A stretch of DNA of 64,000 bases from QHCA01 sp003244095 (GTDB lineage: Bacteria; Actinomycetota; Actinomycetes; Mycobacteriales; QHCA01), in NCBI GenBank assembly GCA_038329965.1, contig JBBQNN010000008.1, positions 1 to 64,000 of the forward strand, given 5' to 3'. Shown one piece after another: positions 41,917 through 50,179 of this stretch. A program made the translations under genes and the position numbers. How positions within the stretch are numbered: the stretch's first letter is position 1; each line of letters opens with the position of its first letter. The notes beneath the pieces were generated by a model. The model searched no databases. It was given only the letters and a program-made list of their open reading frames with translations, and was not told the origin of the DNA.

Positions 41917-42180
41917 ATGAAAAGTCTGTACTGGGTTCTGATGGTTTGTACCGCTTTTTGGGTCGGCTTGGACGCGAACCGACTTGGTGTGAAGAAGGGA
42001 CGTCTCCGCGGAAACCCCCTGGACCTCTCCATTGCCTTGTGGGTGACCCTCTCGCTGGCACTCCCCGTTATCGGGCTGCCCTGCTACCTGTTGACCCGAG
42101 GCAAGTATCGGGCGATCCGGAGCGCTTCGCTGACACCGGCCGTGCCGGTGGGCACACCTCCGGCAGTGGCCAGGGACTAG
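41917..42180 (+). CDS. Small membrane protein, unknown function
   Basis: An 87-residue protein with two hydrophobic segments: SLYWVLMVCTAFWVGLDANRL (N-terminal) and DLSIALWVTLSLALPVIGLPCYLL (about 36-59). Between them lies a basic, glycine-rich linker (GVKKGRLRGNP). The tail is proline-rich. ATG 41917 has GGAG 5 nt upstream. Third-position GC is lower than usual here, which fits the AT-richer flank. I do not recognise a family. It may be translated independently of the polysaccharide genes. A 12-bp perfect palindrome GAGGAGCTCCTC follows the stop (42180-42191). Confidence 0.72.
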   Translation: MKSLYWVLMVCTAFWVGLDANRLGVKKGRLRGNPLDLSIALWVTLSLALPVIGLPCYLLTRGKYRAIRSASLTPAVPVGTPPAVARD

Positions 42181-42314
42181 AGGAGCTCCTCCGTGTAGGA
42201 GTTGGTTCAGGCAGCACCGGATGACTGTCGTCACTGTCCACATAGGAGTACGAAATAGCAATCGCCGTCCGGCCCGCCGCGCCGCACCAGGAGTGTCGCG
42301 CGCCCCGGCCGGGG

Positions 42315-43175
42315 TCAGCGGATCAGCCGCGACAGGCGACGGTCGGCCAGCGGCTGACCGCCGGTCTGGCAGGTGGGGCAGTACTGCAACGACTTGTCGG
42401 CGAAGGAGACCTCCCGCACCGTGTCGCCGCACACCGGACATGGCAGACCGGTGCGGGCGTGCACGCGCAGCCCGCTGCGCTTCTCACCCTTGAGTGTCGC
42501 CGATCCCTGCCCCACCGAGCGGGTCACCGCGTCCCGCAGGGTCGACACGACGGCGTCGTGGAGGCGGCCCACCTCCTGCGAGGTCAACTTCGCGCCGAGC
42601 TTGAACGGCGACAGCCGGGCCAGGTGCAGGATCTCGTCGGAGTAGGCGTTGCCGATGCCGGCGATCACCGTCTGGTCGACGAGCACTCCCTTGATCTGCT
42701 GCCGTGCTCCGGCCAGCGTCGCCACCAGCACATCGACGGTGAAGTCGTCGGCCAACGGGTCGACGCCCAGCCGGACGATGCCGGGCAGGGTCAGCGGATC
42801 GCGTACGACATAGACGGACAGCCGCTTCTTCGTGCCGGCCTCGGTCAGGTCGAAGCCGGCCTCGTCGTCGAAGTGAACGCGCAAGGCGATCGGGCCTCTG
42901 CCCGGCTTCGGCGGCACCGGCGACAGCTTGTCGCGCCAGTGCAGCCAGCCGGCCCGGGCCAGGTGGACGACCAGGTGCAGGCCGTCGCAGTCCAGGTCGA
43001 GGAACTTGCCGTGCCGGCCGACCCCGGTGACCTGCTGGCCGGCCAGCGAACTGGGCAGCGGGTCGTAGGTCTTCAGGACGCTTATCGCGGCCACGTCGAC
43101 GCGCGTGACGAAGTGGCCGATGACCCGCTCGCGGAGGAACGCCGCGAGCGCTTCGACCTCGGGAAGCTCCGGCAC
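42315..43175 (-). CDS. Fpg/Nei family DNA glycosylase
   Basis: The 286-residue base-excision repair enzyme removes oxidised bases and nicks the strand by beta/delta elimination. The catalytic N-terminal proline must follow the initiator, so the start is GTG 43175 (V/M-PELPEVEALAAFLRERV), not the ATG nine bases upstream at 43184, which would give MAHVPELP. Other features: the lysine of the beta-hairpin (LKTYDPLPSSLAG), the H2TH motif (IKGVLVDQTVIAGIGNAYSDEILHLARLSPF in two parts), and a C-terminal zinc finger CPVCG...CPTCQ. It resembles actinobacterial Nei-like proteins more than MutM. It is divergent from the RsbW-like gene, 48 bp away. Confidence 0.9.
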   Translation of the reverse strand: MPELPEVEALAAFLRERVIGHFVTRVDVAAISVLKTYDPLPSSLAGQQVTGVGRHGKFLDLDCDGLHLVVHLARAGWLHWRDKLSPVPPKPGRGPIALRVHFDDEAGFDLTEAGTKKRLSVYVVRDPLTLPGIVRLGVDPLADDFTVDVLVATLAGARQQIKGVLVDQTVIAGIGNAYSDEILHLARLSPFKLGAKLTSQEVGRLHDAVVSTLRDAVTRSVGQGSATLKGEKRSGLRVHARTGLPCPVCGDTVREVSFADKSLQYCPTCQTGGQPLADRRLSRLIR

Positions 43176-43223
43176 GTGAGCCATTGTTCCCCGATCCGGG
43201 GCGACTCGGGCTACCTTTTCACC

Positions 43224-43646
43224 GTGGAAGTACGCGCTGAACTCGATGCCGATCCCAGCCGGGTCGCTGACGCGCGCCGGGTGACGGAAGGCACCCTCAC
43301 CTCGTGGGGATTGGGTGACCTCGGCTATACCGCCGCGCTGCTGGTCTCCGAGCTGGTCACCAATGCCATCCTGCACGCCCACTCGGGCGTGGTGCTGACC
43401 TTTCGGCACAGCTCCGACGAGGTCCGCATCGACGTGTTCGACACCAGCCCGCTGCCGCCGCGGGTGCGGCACTTCCGGGCCGACGCCGGCACCGGGCGGG
43501 GCGTCCGACTGCTCGACTCGCTGGCCAGCAGCTGGGGCATCGCCCGCACCGTCGGCGGCAAGATCGTCTGGTTCACCCTGTCCACCGGGCCGCAGACGGC
43601 AACGGCCGCCTGGGAATTCGACTTCGACTCCGTGGAGCCACTGTGA
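43224..43646 (+). CDS. RsbW-like serine kinase/anti-sigma ATPase
   Basis: A 140-residue HATPase_c_2 protein, the first gene of a three-gene partner-switching operon. It shows ALLVSELVTNAILHAHSGVV (N-box), EVRIDVFDTSPLPP (G1 region) and GTGRGVRLLDSLASSWGI (G2 region with G-x-G-R-G). GTG 43224 is the start. The stop overlaps the start of the next gene (GTGA). Products of this type phosphorylate STAS anti-anti-sigma proteins or bind a sigma factor; a PP2C phosphatase two genes downstream would reverse the phosphorylation. No STAS or sigma gene is in the operon. Confidence 0.9.
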   Translation: MEVRAELDADPSRVADARRVTEGTLTSWGLGDLGYTAALLVSELVTNAILHAHSGVVLTFRHSSDEVRIDVFDTSPLPPRVRHFRADAGTGRGVRLLDSLASSWGIARTVGGKIVWFTLSTGPQTATAAWEFDFDSVEPL

Positions 43647-44131
43647 GCACGCCCGAGCGGATCACCGTGCATATCTTGGGCTTCCCGCTCCCCCTCTACC
43701 AGCGCTCGCTGGAGCACAGCAACGAGTTGCTGCGCGAGTTCGCCCTCATCGGGTTGAGCCAGAAGGAAGGCGACAGCCGCCCGTTGCCCTCACGCCTGAT
43801 CGAGCTCGTCGACGCCCTGACCCGCGACTACGCCGGCGTGACCGACGAGGCCGACGCGCAGCGCGACGAGGCACTCGAGGCGGGACTCGAGGTGATCGAC
43901 CTGACCTACCTGGTGCCCGCCGGCGTCGCGGAGGCCAGCCAAGCCCTCGGCGCGATGCTCGACGAGGCCGACGAGTACTGCCGCCGGGGCGGAACCTTGC
44001 TGACCCTGGCGACGCCGCCCGAGACCAAGCAGTTCCGCGACTGGTATCTGGGGGAGTTCACCGCGCAGGTCGCCGGTGCCGAGCCGACCCCCTGGACCGC
44101 GTACGTCGGCGCGCTGCCCGACCGGCGATGA
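43643..44131 (+). CDS. Conserved hypothetical protein in partner-switching operon
   Basis: A 162-residue soluble protein with no known domain that I can name. It starts ERITVHILGFPLPLYQRSLEHSNELLREFALIG and has an acidic helical middle (LTRDYAGVTDEADAQRDEALEAG), then LGAMLDEADEYCRRGGTLLTLATPPETKQFRDWYLGEF in two parts. The C-terminal TPPE-x-x-x-F-R-x-W-Y-L segment resembles the end of small proteins found beside RsbW/SpoIIE genes in actinobacteria. Overlaps of four bases on both sides (GTGA and ATGA) tie it to the kinase and phosphatase. A role in linking the two or binding the sensor is a guess. Confidence 0.8.
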   Translation: MSTPERITVHILGFPLPLYQRSLEHSNELLREFALIGLSQKEGDSRPLPSRLIELVDALTRDYAGVTDEADAQRDEALEAGLEVIDLTYLVPAGVAEASQALGAMLDEADEYCRRGGTLLTLATPPETKQFRDWYLGEFTAQVAGAEPTPWTAYVGALPDRR

Positions 44132-46830
44132 CCGTGGGCGTCCCGGACTCGGCGAGCACCGGCGCAGCTGACGACTGGCCAGGCGATCCCGCTCGCCTGC
44201 GCCGGGCCGTCGAGGCAGCAGGGCACGGCACCTGGGAGTGGGACGCGGCCAGCGGGGCGGTCCACTGGGACGAACGGGTGGAGCGACAGTTCGGCCTGGC
44301 GCCGGGGGAGTTCGCCGGGACGGTCGAAGGCTGGGTCGCGCTCGTCTGGCCGCCTGACCGGGACCAGGCGATCGCAGAGTTCCAGCGGGCGGTCGGCGCC
44401 AAGGACAGCTGCTACTTCGAACACCGGGTGCAGTGGCCGGACGGCACCGTGCACTGGATTGCCGCGCACGGCCGGGTGCTGCTCAACGCCACCGACAGGG
44501 TCACCGGCCTGGCCGGGCTCTCCCGGGACGTCACCGAACGCCGCCAGGATCAGGAGCAACGTGATCTGGCGCACTGGCGGCAGACGGTGCTCAACCGCGC
44601 CGGCGACCTCCTCAACGAGGTGCTCGACGTCACCGTCAGGCTGAACACCCTCGCCCGCGACGTGCTGTCGGAGCTTGCCGACGGCGTGGCGATCCACCTG
44701 GTCGACGACAACGACAACCTCCAGCTGGTTGCCGCCTGGCACCGCGACCGCGACCGCGAGTCGGCGCTGCGCGCGCTGATGCAGGTCGGGCCCGATCAGC
44801 CCCCCGACTGCGCGGCGATCATCACCGGCCGCGAGCCACGCCTGATCCTCAACGGGGTCGACGTGAGCTGGCTCGACCAGCTCTCCGTACTGTCCGCCTA
44901 TTGCGTGCCGCTGAACCGCGGCAACCGCACCTTCGGGGCGATCACGCTCATCCGGACCGACGAGCCGGCGTGGACCGAGGACGACCTGAGGCTGGTCCGC
45001 CGGATCGGACGACGGGCCGCCGTTGCCGCCGAGAACGCGCACCTGTTCACCCGCGAGCAGGCGGCCCGGCGGACGGTCGTCGACCTGCAGCGCATCACCG
45101 CGGGCCTTGCTGCGGCGGCCTCGCTCGCCGAAGTGGCGAGGATCGTCGTCGCGGATGCGCGCAAGTCGGTCGACGCGGACGGCGCCCTGATGGTGCAGGT
45201 GCTCGGCGAGCAGCTCAGCCTGCTCGGATCGGTCGGCACGGACCCGGCCGAGCTGGCACGGTGGCAGGGCTTGTCACTCGACGCCCCGCTCGCCAACGCC
45301 CGGGCCGTGCGCGCGGGCATGCCGCTGTTCTCCAGCAGTGACCCGCAGTCCGGCCTCCCGCAGTCCGGCAGCGCGGAGGCCTTCGCCGTCCTTCCGCTGA
45401 CCCAGGGGCCGCGCGTGCTGGGCGCCATCCGGTACGCGTGGACCGCGCCACGTCGGCTCGCCCCCGGTGACTGGGAGCTCATGCTGTCGGTGGCCCAGCA
45501 GGCCGCGCTCGCGCTCGACCGGGCAGCCCTGCTGGCCGCCGAACAGACCGCCCGCGAGGAGGCCGAGAAGAGCCATCGCCGGATCGTCCTGCTCGCCGAG
45601 GTCAGCGACACCCTGGCGACCAGCCTCGACGTCGACGCGGTGCTGGCCAAGCTCGTCCACCTCGTGGTGCCGCGGCTGGCCGACCAGTGCACCGTCGACC
45701 TCGTCGACGCGCCGGGAGAGCCGCCGCGGCTGCTCGCGGTCGCGGCGATCACGCCCCGGCTGGAGGAGCTGCTGCACCTGACCGACAGCTACCTGCCACG
45801 CCGTCGCAACCCCAAGACGATGATCGGCAAGGCACTGGCCACCGGCCAGCCGGTCCTGGCCGCGCAGGTCAGCGAGGAGCATCTGCGGCGGATCTCGATC
45901 TGCGAGGAGCAGGCGCAGTATTACCTCGACATGGAGCTCGTCTCCGGGCTGATCGTGCCGCTCGTCGCGAGGGGACAGGTGCTCGGGGCGCTGAGCATGT
46001 TCACCACCCGCGCCTCGGGCCGGGTCTTCGGCCCGGACACCGTCGACCTGATGACCGAGCTGCTCCGCCGTGCGACGCTGTCGGTCGACAACGCCCGGCT
46101 GTTCACCCGCGAGCACGAGGCGGCCGAGACCCTGCAGCGGTCCCTGCTGCCCGACCTGCCCGACCTGCCCGACCTCGACGTCGCCGCCCGCTACCTGCCG
46201 GCCGCGACGCACGCCGGCGTCGGCGGCGACCTCTTCGACATCTTCGCGCTGCCCGACGGCGCCACTGCGATCGCCATCGGCGACGTCATGGGCCACGACA
46301 TGCAGGCCGCTGCTGCCATGGGCCAGCTTCGCAGCGTCCTGCGGTCCTACGCCTGGGAGGGCGCCGCGCCCGGAGTGGTCCTGGACCGGATGGACCAGCT
46401 CGTACAGAGCTTCGAGATGGCCCAGCTCGCCTCGGCGCTGTACGCCCGCCTGGAGCCAGGACCCGACCCGGAGACGCGGTTGCTGCGCTACTCCAACGCC
46501 GGGCACCTCCCGCCACTTCTGCAGTACCCCGACGGCAAGGCGCGCTACCTCGAGGACGGGCACTCGGTCCTCATCGGCGTGCCGGGCGGGCACGCCCGGG
46601 CCGAGGGGGTCGAGCCGATGCCGCGGGGCTCCACCCTGCTGCTCTACACCGACGGGCTGCTCGAGATCCGGCACCGGCCGCTGGAGCCGGGTCTCGACGA
46701 GCTGCTGGCCACCGTGCAGGCCCACGACCCGGCGGCCGGTGCCGAGGCCCTGTGCGCCAAGGTGCTGGCCACCATCGAGGGACAGGAGCTTCGCGACGAC
46801 GTCGCCCTCCTGGCCGTACGACTGCGTTAG
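44128..46830 (+). CDS. PAS-GAF-SpoIIE (PP2C) sensor phosphatase
   Basis: This 900-residue cytoplasmic protein has a PAS domain at about 25-130 (TWEWDAASGAVHWDERVERQFG, ending in GLSRDVTERRQDQ). GAF-like domains follow at about 145-310, 325-470 and 490-665. The C-terminal SpoIIE-type PP2C phosphatase spans about 675-900. Phosphatase motifs: LQRSLLPDLPDLP, GGDLFDIFALPDGATAIAIGDVMGHD with two metal-binding Asp residues, YSNAGHLPPLL, LLLYTDGLLEIR and RDDVALLAVRLR. It should dephosphorylate an anti-anti-sigma partner in response to ligands bound by PAS or GAF. Its ATG overlaps the previous stop. A perfect hairpin follows at 46948. Confidence 0.93.
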   Translation: MTVGVPDSASTGAADDWPGDPARLRRAVEAAGHGTWEWDAASGAVHWDERVERQFGLAPGEFAGTVEGWVALVWPPDRDQAIAEFQRAVGAKDSCYFEHRVQWPDGTVHWIAAHGRVLLNATDRVTGLAGLSRDVTERRQDQEQRDLAHWRQTVLNRAGDLLNEVLDVTVRLNTLARDVLSELADGVAIHLVDDNDNLQLVAAWHRDRDRESALRALMQVGPDQPPDCAAIITGREPRLILNGVDVSWLDQLSVLSAYCVPLNRGNRTFGAITLIRTDEPAWTEDDLRLVRRIGRRAAVAAENAHLFTREQAARRTVVDLQRITAGLAAAASLAEVARIVVADARKSVDADGALMVQVLGEQLSLLGSVGTDPAELARWQGLSLDAPLANARAVRAGMPLFSSSDPQSGLPQSGSAEAFAVLPLTQGPRVLGAIRYAWTAPRRLAPGDWELMLSVAQQAALALDRAALLAAEQTAREEAEKSHRRIVLLAEVSDTLATSLDVDAVLAKLVHLVVPRLADQCTVDLVDAPGEPPRLLAVAAITPRLEELLHLTDSYLPRRRNPKTMIGKALATGQPVLAAQVSEEHLRRISICEEQAQYYLDMELVSGLIVPLVARGQVLGALSMFTTRASGRVFGPDTVDLMTELLRRATLSVDNARLFTREHEAAETLQRSLLPDLPDLPDLDVAARYLPAATHAGVGGDLFDIFALPDGATAIAIGDVMGHDMQAAAAMGQLRSVLRSYAWEGAAPGVVLDRMDQLVQSFEMAQLASALYARLEPGPDPETRLLRYSNAGHLPPLLQYPDGKARYLEDGHSVLIGVPGGHARAEGVEPMPRGSTLLLYTDGLLEIRHRPLEPGLDELLATVQAHDPAAGAEALCAKVLATIEGQELRDDVALLAVRLR

Positions 46831-46947
46831 CCGTACCGCGGGGCACGCCACCTTGGCGGGCGGGCCAGCCCACGACGACCCGGCTACGGCGGGCGCCCTG
46901 CTGCACGCCCTGGCCGACCTGACGCCCGTCGCATCCGTCCCCGCGCG

Positions 46948-47001
46948 GTGATCCAGGCCTGACCGGTCCGGCCCCAGCAGGACCGGAGAGGCCTGGATCA
47001 C
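46948..47001. terminator. Nested hairpin between convergent phosphatase and CDF genes
   Basis: GTGATCCAGGCCT (46948-46960) pairs perfectly with AGGCCTGGATCAC (46989-47001). An inner CCGGTCC / GGACCGG stem extends it. It lies 14 bp from the stop of the CDF gene on the other strand and can end both transcripts. Confidence 0.75.
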
Positions 47002-47015
47002 GCCGGGGATGCTTG

Positions 47016-48092
47016 TCAGGAGTCGGCGGCGTTGCCGGGCGCGCGGTGGTGCCGCGACAGCGCATGGTGATCGGTGCCGTCGGCGGCGTGCGGGTCGGCA
47101 TGCACCATCGCGGCCGTCAGCCGGTGCACCTGATGCAGCAGCCGGTGTTCGGCCTCCTCGGCGATCCGGTGCGCGGCCACGACGGTCAGGGTCGGGTCGA
47201 CGACCACTTCGCACTCGGCTCGCAGGGCGTGCCCGATCCAGCGCAGCCGTATCTCGCCGACGTCACGTACCCCCTCCGTCTGCCGTACGACGGACTCCAC
47301 CCGGTCGACCAGGGCAGGATCGACGGCGTCCATCAACCGCCGGAACACCTCCCGGGCGGCCTGGCGGAGGACGGCGATGATCGCGACGGTGATGAGCAGT
47401 CCCACGAAAGGGTCGGCCCACCGCCAGCCCACCGCGACCCCGCCGGCGCCGAGCAGGACGGCGAGGCTGGTCAACCCGTCCGTACGCGCATGCAGCCCGT
47501 CGGCGATCAGGGCCGCCGACCCGATCCGGCGACCCACGGAGATGCGGTACTGCGCCACCAGCTCGTTGCCGGCGAAACCGACCAGGGCGGCGACCGCGAC
47601 CAGCCCCAGGTGATGCACATCGCGGGAGTCGAGCAGGCGGCGTACCGACTCGTATCCGGCAACGACCGAGGACGCGGCGATCAACGTCACGACCACGATG
47701 CCGGCCAGGTCCTCGGCCCGGCCGTAGCCGTAGGTGTAGCGCCGATTGGCCGCGCGCCGGCCCACCGTGAAGGCGATGGCCAGCGGTACGGCGGTCAGCG
47801 CGTCCGCCGTGTTGTGCAGCGTGTCGCCGAGCAGGGCGACCGAGCCGGACAGCAGGAAGACGGCGGCCTGCACGGCCGCCGTCAGTGCGAGCGCGGCGAA
47901 GGACAGCCAGACCGCCCGGATCCCGGCGGCACTCGCCTCCAACTCGGTGTCGATCGAGTCGGCGGCATCGTGCGAATGTGGCTTCACCAGGGACGTGAGC
48001 AGCGCCGCAAGCCCCCGCCACGGCCCGCCCGGATGGTCATGGTGCGGATGCTCGTCGTGGTGGTGATCGTGGGTATGGGAATCGGCTGGCAC
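47016..48092 (-). CDS. Cation diffusion facilitator (CDF) metal efflux protein
   Basis: This protein of about 358 residues exports divalent metals such as Zn2+ or Co2+ against protons. It has a His-rich cytoplasmic start (DSHTHDHHHDEHPHHDHPGG) and six membrane helices, with LLGDTLHNTADALTAVPLAIAF (helix 2, H-x-x-x-D site) and ALIADGLHARTDGLTSLAVLLGAGG (helix 5, H-x-x-x-D site). The C-terminal domain reads VRDVGEIRLRWIGHALRAECEVVVD. I chose GTG 48092, directly before the His-rich part; an ATG at 48173 in frame would add 27 residues. The DUF574 gene is divergent. Confidence 0.9.
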   Translation of the reverse strand: MPADSHTHDHHHDEHPHHDHPGGPWRGLAALLTSLVKPHSHDAADSIDTELEASAAGIRAVWLSFAALALTAAVQAAVFLLSGSVALLGDTLHNTADALTAVPLAIAFTVGRRAANRRYTYGYGRAEDLAGIVVVTLIAASSVVAGYESVRRLLDSRDVHHLGLVAVAALVGFAGNELVAQYRISVGRRIGSAALIADGLHARTDGLTSLAVLLGAGGVAVGWRWADPFVGLLITVAIIAVLRQAAREVFRRLMDAVDPALVDRVESVVRQTEGVRDVGEIRLRWIGHALRAECEVVVDPTLTVVAAHRIAEEAEHRLLHQVHRLTAAMVHADPHAADGTDHHALSRHHRAPGNAADS

Positions 48093-48237
48093 CGGCCCAT
48101 AATCGCCCGCCGCCGACGCCGGCGATAGCCGCACATGCACAGGGAGGACGATGACGGCCTTCGCGTGCGGCATTTGACCCGTTAGGCTCCCAGTACCAGC
48201 GATCGAGGGTCGACGATCAGCGATAGGGGGCGCCGCC

Positions 48238-49077
48238 GTGCGCAGGTCATCAGACTGGATTCGGGCCGCTTCGACAGGCGATATTCCGCCGGCGGTCGAG
48301 GTCGACCTCACCCGACCCTCCATAGCGCGGGTGTACGACTACGTCCTCGGTGGCAAGGACAACTTCGCGGTCGACCGCAGTGCTGCCCAAGCAGTCATGA
48401 CCGCGGTCCCCGAGGCACCCAACATCGCCCGCGACAATCGCGACTTCCTCCGTCGCGGGGTGAGCTATCTCGTCGCCGAGGCGGGCATCACCCAGATCAT
48501 CGACATCGGCTCCGGCTTGCCGACCGTCAAGAACGTTCACGAGATCGCCCACGAGGCGAATCCAAGCGTCCGGGTGGTCTACGCCGACATCGACCCGGTC
48601 GTGCTGACCCACGGGCGCGTGTTGCTGGCCGACGACGGGAACGCGACGGTCATCACGGCCGACGTCACCCAGCCGGACACGGTCTTCGGCAACCCGGGGC
48701 TGACCGGCTACATCGACCTGGCTGAGCCGTTCGCCGTATTGATCGCGGGCCTGCTGCACCACCTGAACGACGCCGAGGATCCGCCGAAGGTGGTCGCCGC
48801 GATCCGCGACCGGTTGCCGTCGGGCAGCTACCTGCTGATCACGAACTTCCTGGACGACGGCTCGCGCCGCGCCAGTGACCTCCAGCATGCGTTCCTGACC
48901 GGCGGGCTCGGCGCCGGACGGTTCCGGACCCTCAAAGAGCAGAGCGTCTACTTCGACGGGCTGGACCTGGTCGACCCGGGTTTCGTGCCCGCCAACGAGT
49001 GGCGGCCTGACGAGTTGACGCGCACGGACAGCCCGGTCACGTCGTTGTACGCGGGCGGGATCGGCCGCAAGCGTTGA
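48238..49077 (+). CDS. DUF574 SAM-dependent methyltransferase
   Basis: The 279-residue protein is of the DUF574 (Methyltransf_19) group, abundant in streptomycetes and relatives. The family start is DLTRPSIARVYDYVLGGKDNFAVDR. After it come NRDFLRRGVSYLVAEAGITQ, IIDIGSGLPTVKNVHEIAHE (SAM motif I), VVYADIDPVVLTHGRVLL, and VLIAGLLHHLNDAEDP. Substrates for the family are unknown. It starts with GTG 48238. It ends 15 bp before the convergent primase-like gene. It may belong with the DUF397/XRE genes, which commonly co-occur with it in actinomycetes. Confidence 0.93.
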   Translation: MRRSSDWIRAASTGDIPPAVEVDLTRPSIARVYDYVLGGKDNFAVDRSAAQAVMTAVPEAPNIARDNRDFLRRGVSYLVAEAGITQIIDIGSGLPTVKNVHEIAHEANPSVRVVYADIDPVVLTHGRVLLADDGNATVITADVTQPDTVFGNPGLTGYIDLAEPFAVLIAGLLHHLNDAEDPPKVVAAIRDRLPSGSYLLITNFLDDGSRRASDLQHAFLTGGLGAGRFRTLKEQSVYFDGLDLVDPGFVPANEWRPDELTRTDSPVTSLYAGGIGRKR

Positions 49078-49092
49078 GCGGGGGCGCCGTCT

Positions 49093-49833
49093 TCAAGCAG
49101 ACCGGCGGTTGACGACCACGGTTGCGGCGGGATCGGACCGCTCGACCGCAGGCGGGCCGGACCACGTCGGCGGGGTGCTGACCGCCGCGTTTCGCGCAGC
49201 GGCCAGCACCTCACGGGTGGACGGCAAGTGCCAGCCAACGACCCACGGTGGTCGAAACCACCCCAATCCAGCCCGTGTTCCCGCGATCGGCGGAACGGGC
49301 ACCCAGGAACCACTCGTGTGCAGCAGGACACCGGCCCGCCACTCGTCATCAGAGGTCGACGCGGTGCCGGCCTGGGCGGCGCAGTAGAGCAGCCAGCGCT
49401 GCCCTGACTCGACGGCGACCGGCCCGACACCATCACCGAGCCGTTCGACGGTGGCCTGGCCGAGCTCGGCGGGCATCTCGACCACCTCGATGGCCGGCCC
49501 GGCCGCCAACAGGATCACCCAGGCGTGCCGCGACCACCATCGGGCGATCTGCATGACGTCGGTGGTGGCTTCCTGCTGCCAGTGCTCGGGCAGCGGATGC
49601 AGGCGCGCGCGCCGCCCCTCGGGGCGGGGGCAGCCGGCCTTGCCGTCGATCGCATAGGCGCCCGGCAGGATGTGCCAGCCGTGGGTGGCATACGTCGCCG
49701 CGGCGTGCCTCAGGGACCACACCCGGCCGGGTGGGTGGCGGAGCCGCTTCACGACCTGCATCGTGCGCACCTTGGTCGCGCCGTCGACGACGGCCAAGGC
49801 TTCCGCTATCCGGGTGGCGGAACGCGTCTGCAT
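49093..49833 (-). CDS. Primase/polymerase-type (Prim-Pol) domain protein
   Basis: The 246-residue protein matches the actinobacterial bifunctional DNA primase/polymerase N-terminal-domain family. It contains LRHAAATYATHGWHILPGAYAIDGKAGCPRPEGRRARLHPLPEHWQQEATTD in successive blocks, RWWSRHAWVILLAAGPAIEVVEMPAELG, RWLLYCAAQ and GSWVPVPP. In related proteins the segment before the W-x-x-x-A-T-T-D block carries Cys and His residues; here only one Cys remains. Catalytic Asp pairs of true primases are not evident, so it may bind rather than make nucleic acid. ATG 49833 is used; ATG 49845 is 4 codons upstream. It is divergent from the DUF397 gene. Confidence 0.75.
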   Translation of the reverse strand: MQTRSATRIAEALAVVDGATKVRTMQVVKRLRHPPGRVWSLRHAAATYATHGWHILPGAYAIDGKAGCPRPEGRRARLHPLPEHWQQEATTDVMQIARWWSRHAWVILLAAGPAIEVVEMPAELGQATVERLGDGVGPVAVESGQRWLLYCAAQAGTASTSDDEWRAGVLLHTSGSWVPVPPIAGTRAGLGWFRPPWVVGWHLPSTREVLAAARNAAVSTPPTWSGPPAVERSDPAATVVVNRRSA

Positions 49834-49852
49834 ATGAGCTATCATGCCCTTT

Positions 49853-49864
49853 ATGCACGTGCAT
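49853..49864. promoter_or_regulatory. 12-bp perfect palindrome, candidate operator
   Basis: ATGCACGTGCAT lies between the divergent primase-like and DUF397 genes, 20 bp upstream of the former's ATG at 49833. The surroundings (TATCATGCCCTTT) are AT-richer than the genome. A nearby XRE/DUF5753 regulator (50180-51073) is a plausible binder. Confidence 0.45.
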
Positions 49865-49923
49865 CCGCAAGACTCCGATGCGTCTGCGTCGGAGATCGCT
49901 ACAGAGCGAACGGAGTGGAGCAC

Positions 49924-50160
49924 ATGACCCACATCCACAACGGGATGTCCGCGGCAGACTTGCCGTCCCTCGCCTGGGTCAAGGCAAGCGCCAGTAATCA
50001 AAACGGTACGTGTGTCGAGATGGCCGTTCTCCCCGACCGGCGGATCGCCATGCGCAACTCGAACTTCCCTGACGGCCCGGCTCTGATCTACACGCCCGCC
50101 GAGATTGCGGCCCTGCTCACCGGGGTGCGCGAGGGCGACTTCGACCACCTGCTCGCCTAG
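49924..50160 (+). CDS. DUF397 protein (WhiJ-partner type)
   Basis: This 78-residue DUF397 protein contains LAWVKASASNQNGTCVEMAVLPDRRIAMRNSNFPDGPALIY in overlapping blocks, then TPAEIAALLTGVREGDFDHLL. The W-x-K-S/A-x-x-S-x-x-x-G-x-C-V-E and R-x-S-x-x-P-x-G-P pattern defines the family. DUF397 proteins are small partners of XRE/DUF5753 regulators in actinomycetes and may act as their antagonists, as at the Streptomyces whiJ locus. ATG 49924 follows GGAG at 8-nt spacing. The likely partner regulator is the next gene, convergent 19 bp away. Confidence 0.93.
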   Translation: MTHIHNGMSAADLPSLAWVKASASNQNGTCVEMAVLPDRRIAMRNSNFPDGPALIYTPAEIAALLTGVREGDFDHLLA

Positions 50161-50179
50161 CCGTACCGCGGCCGGCGGG

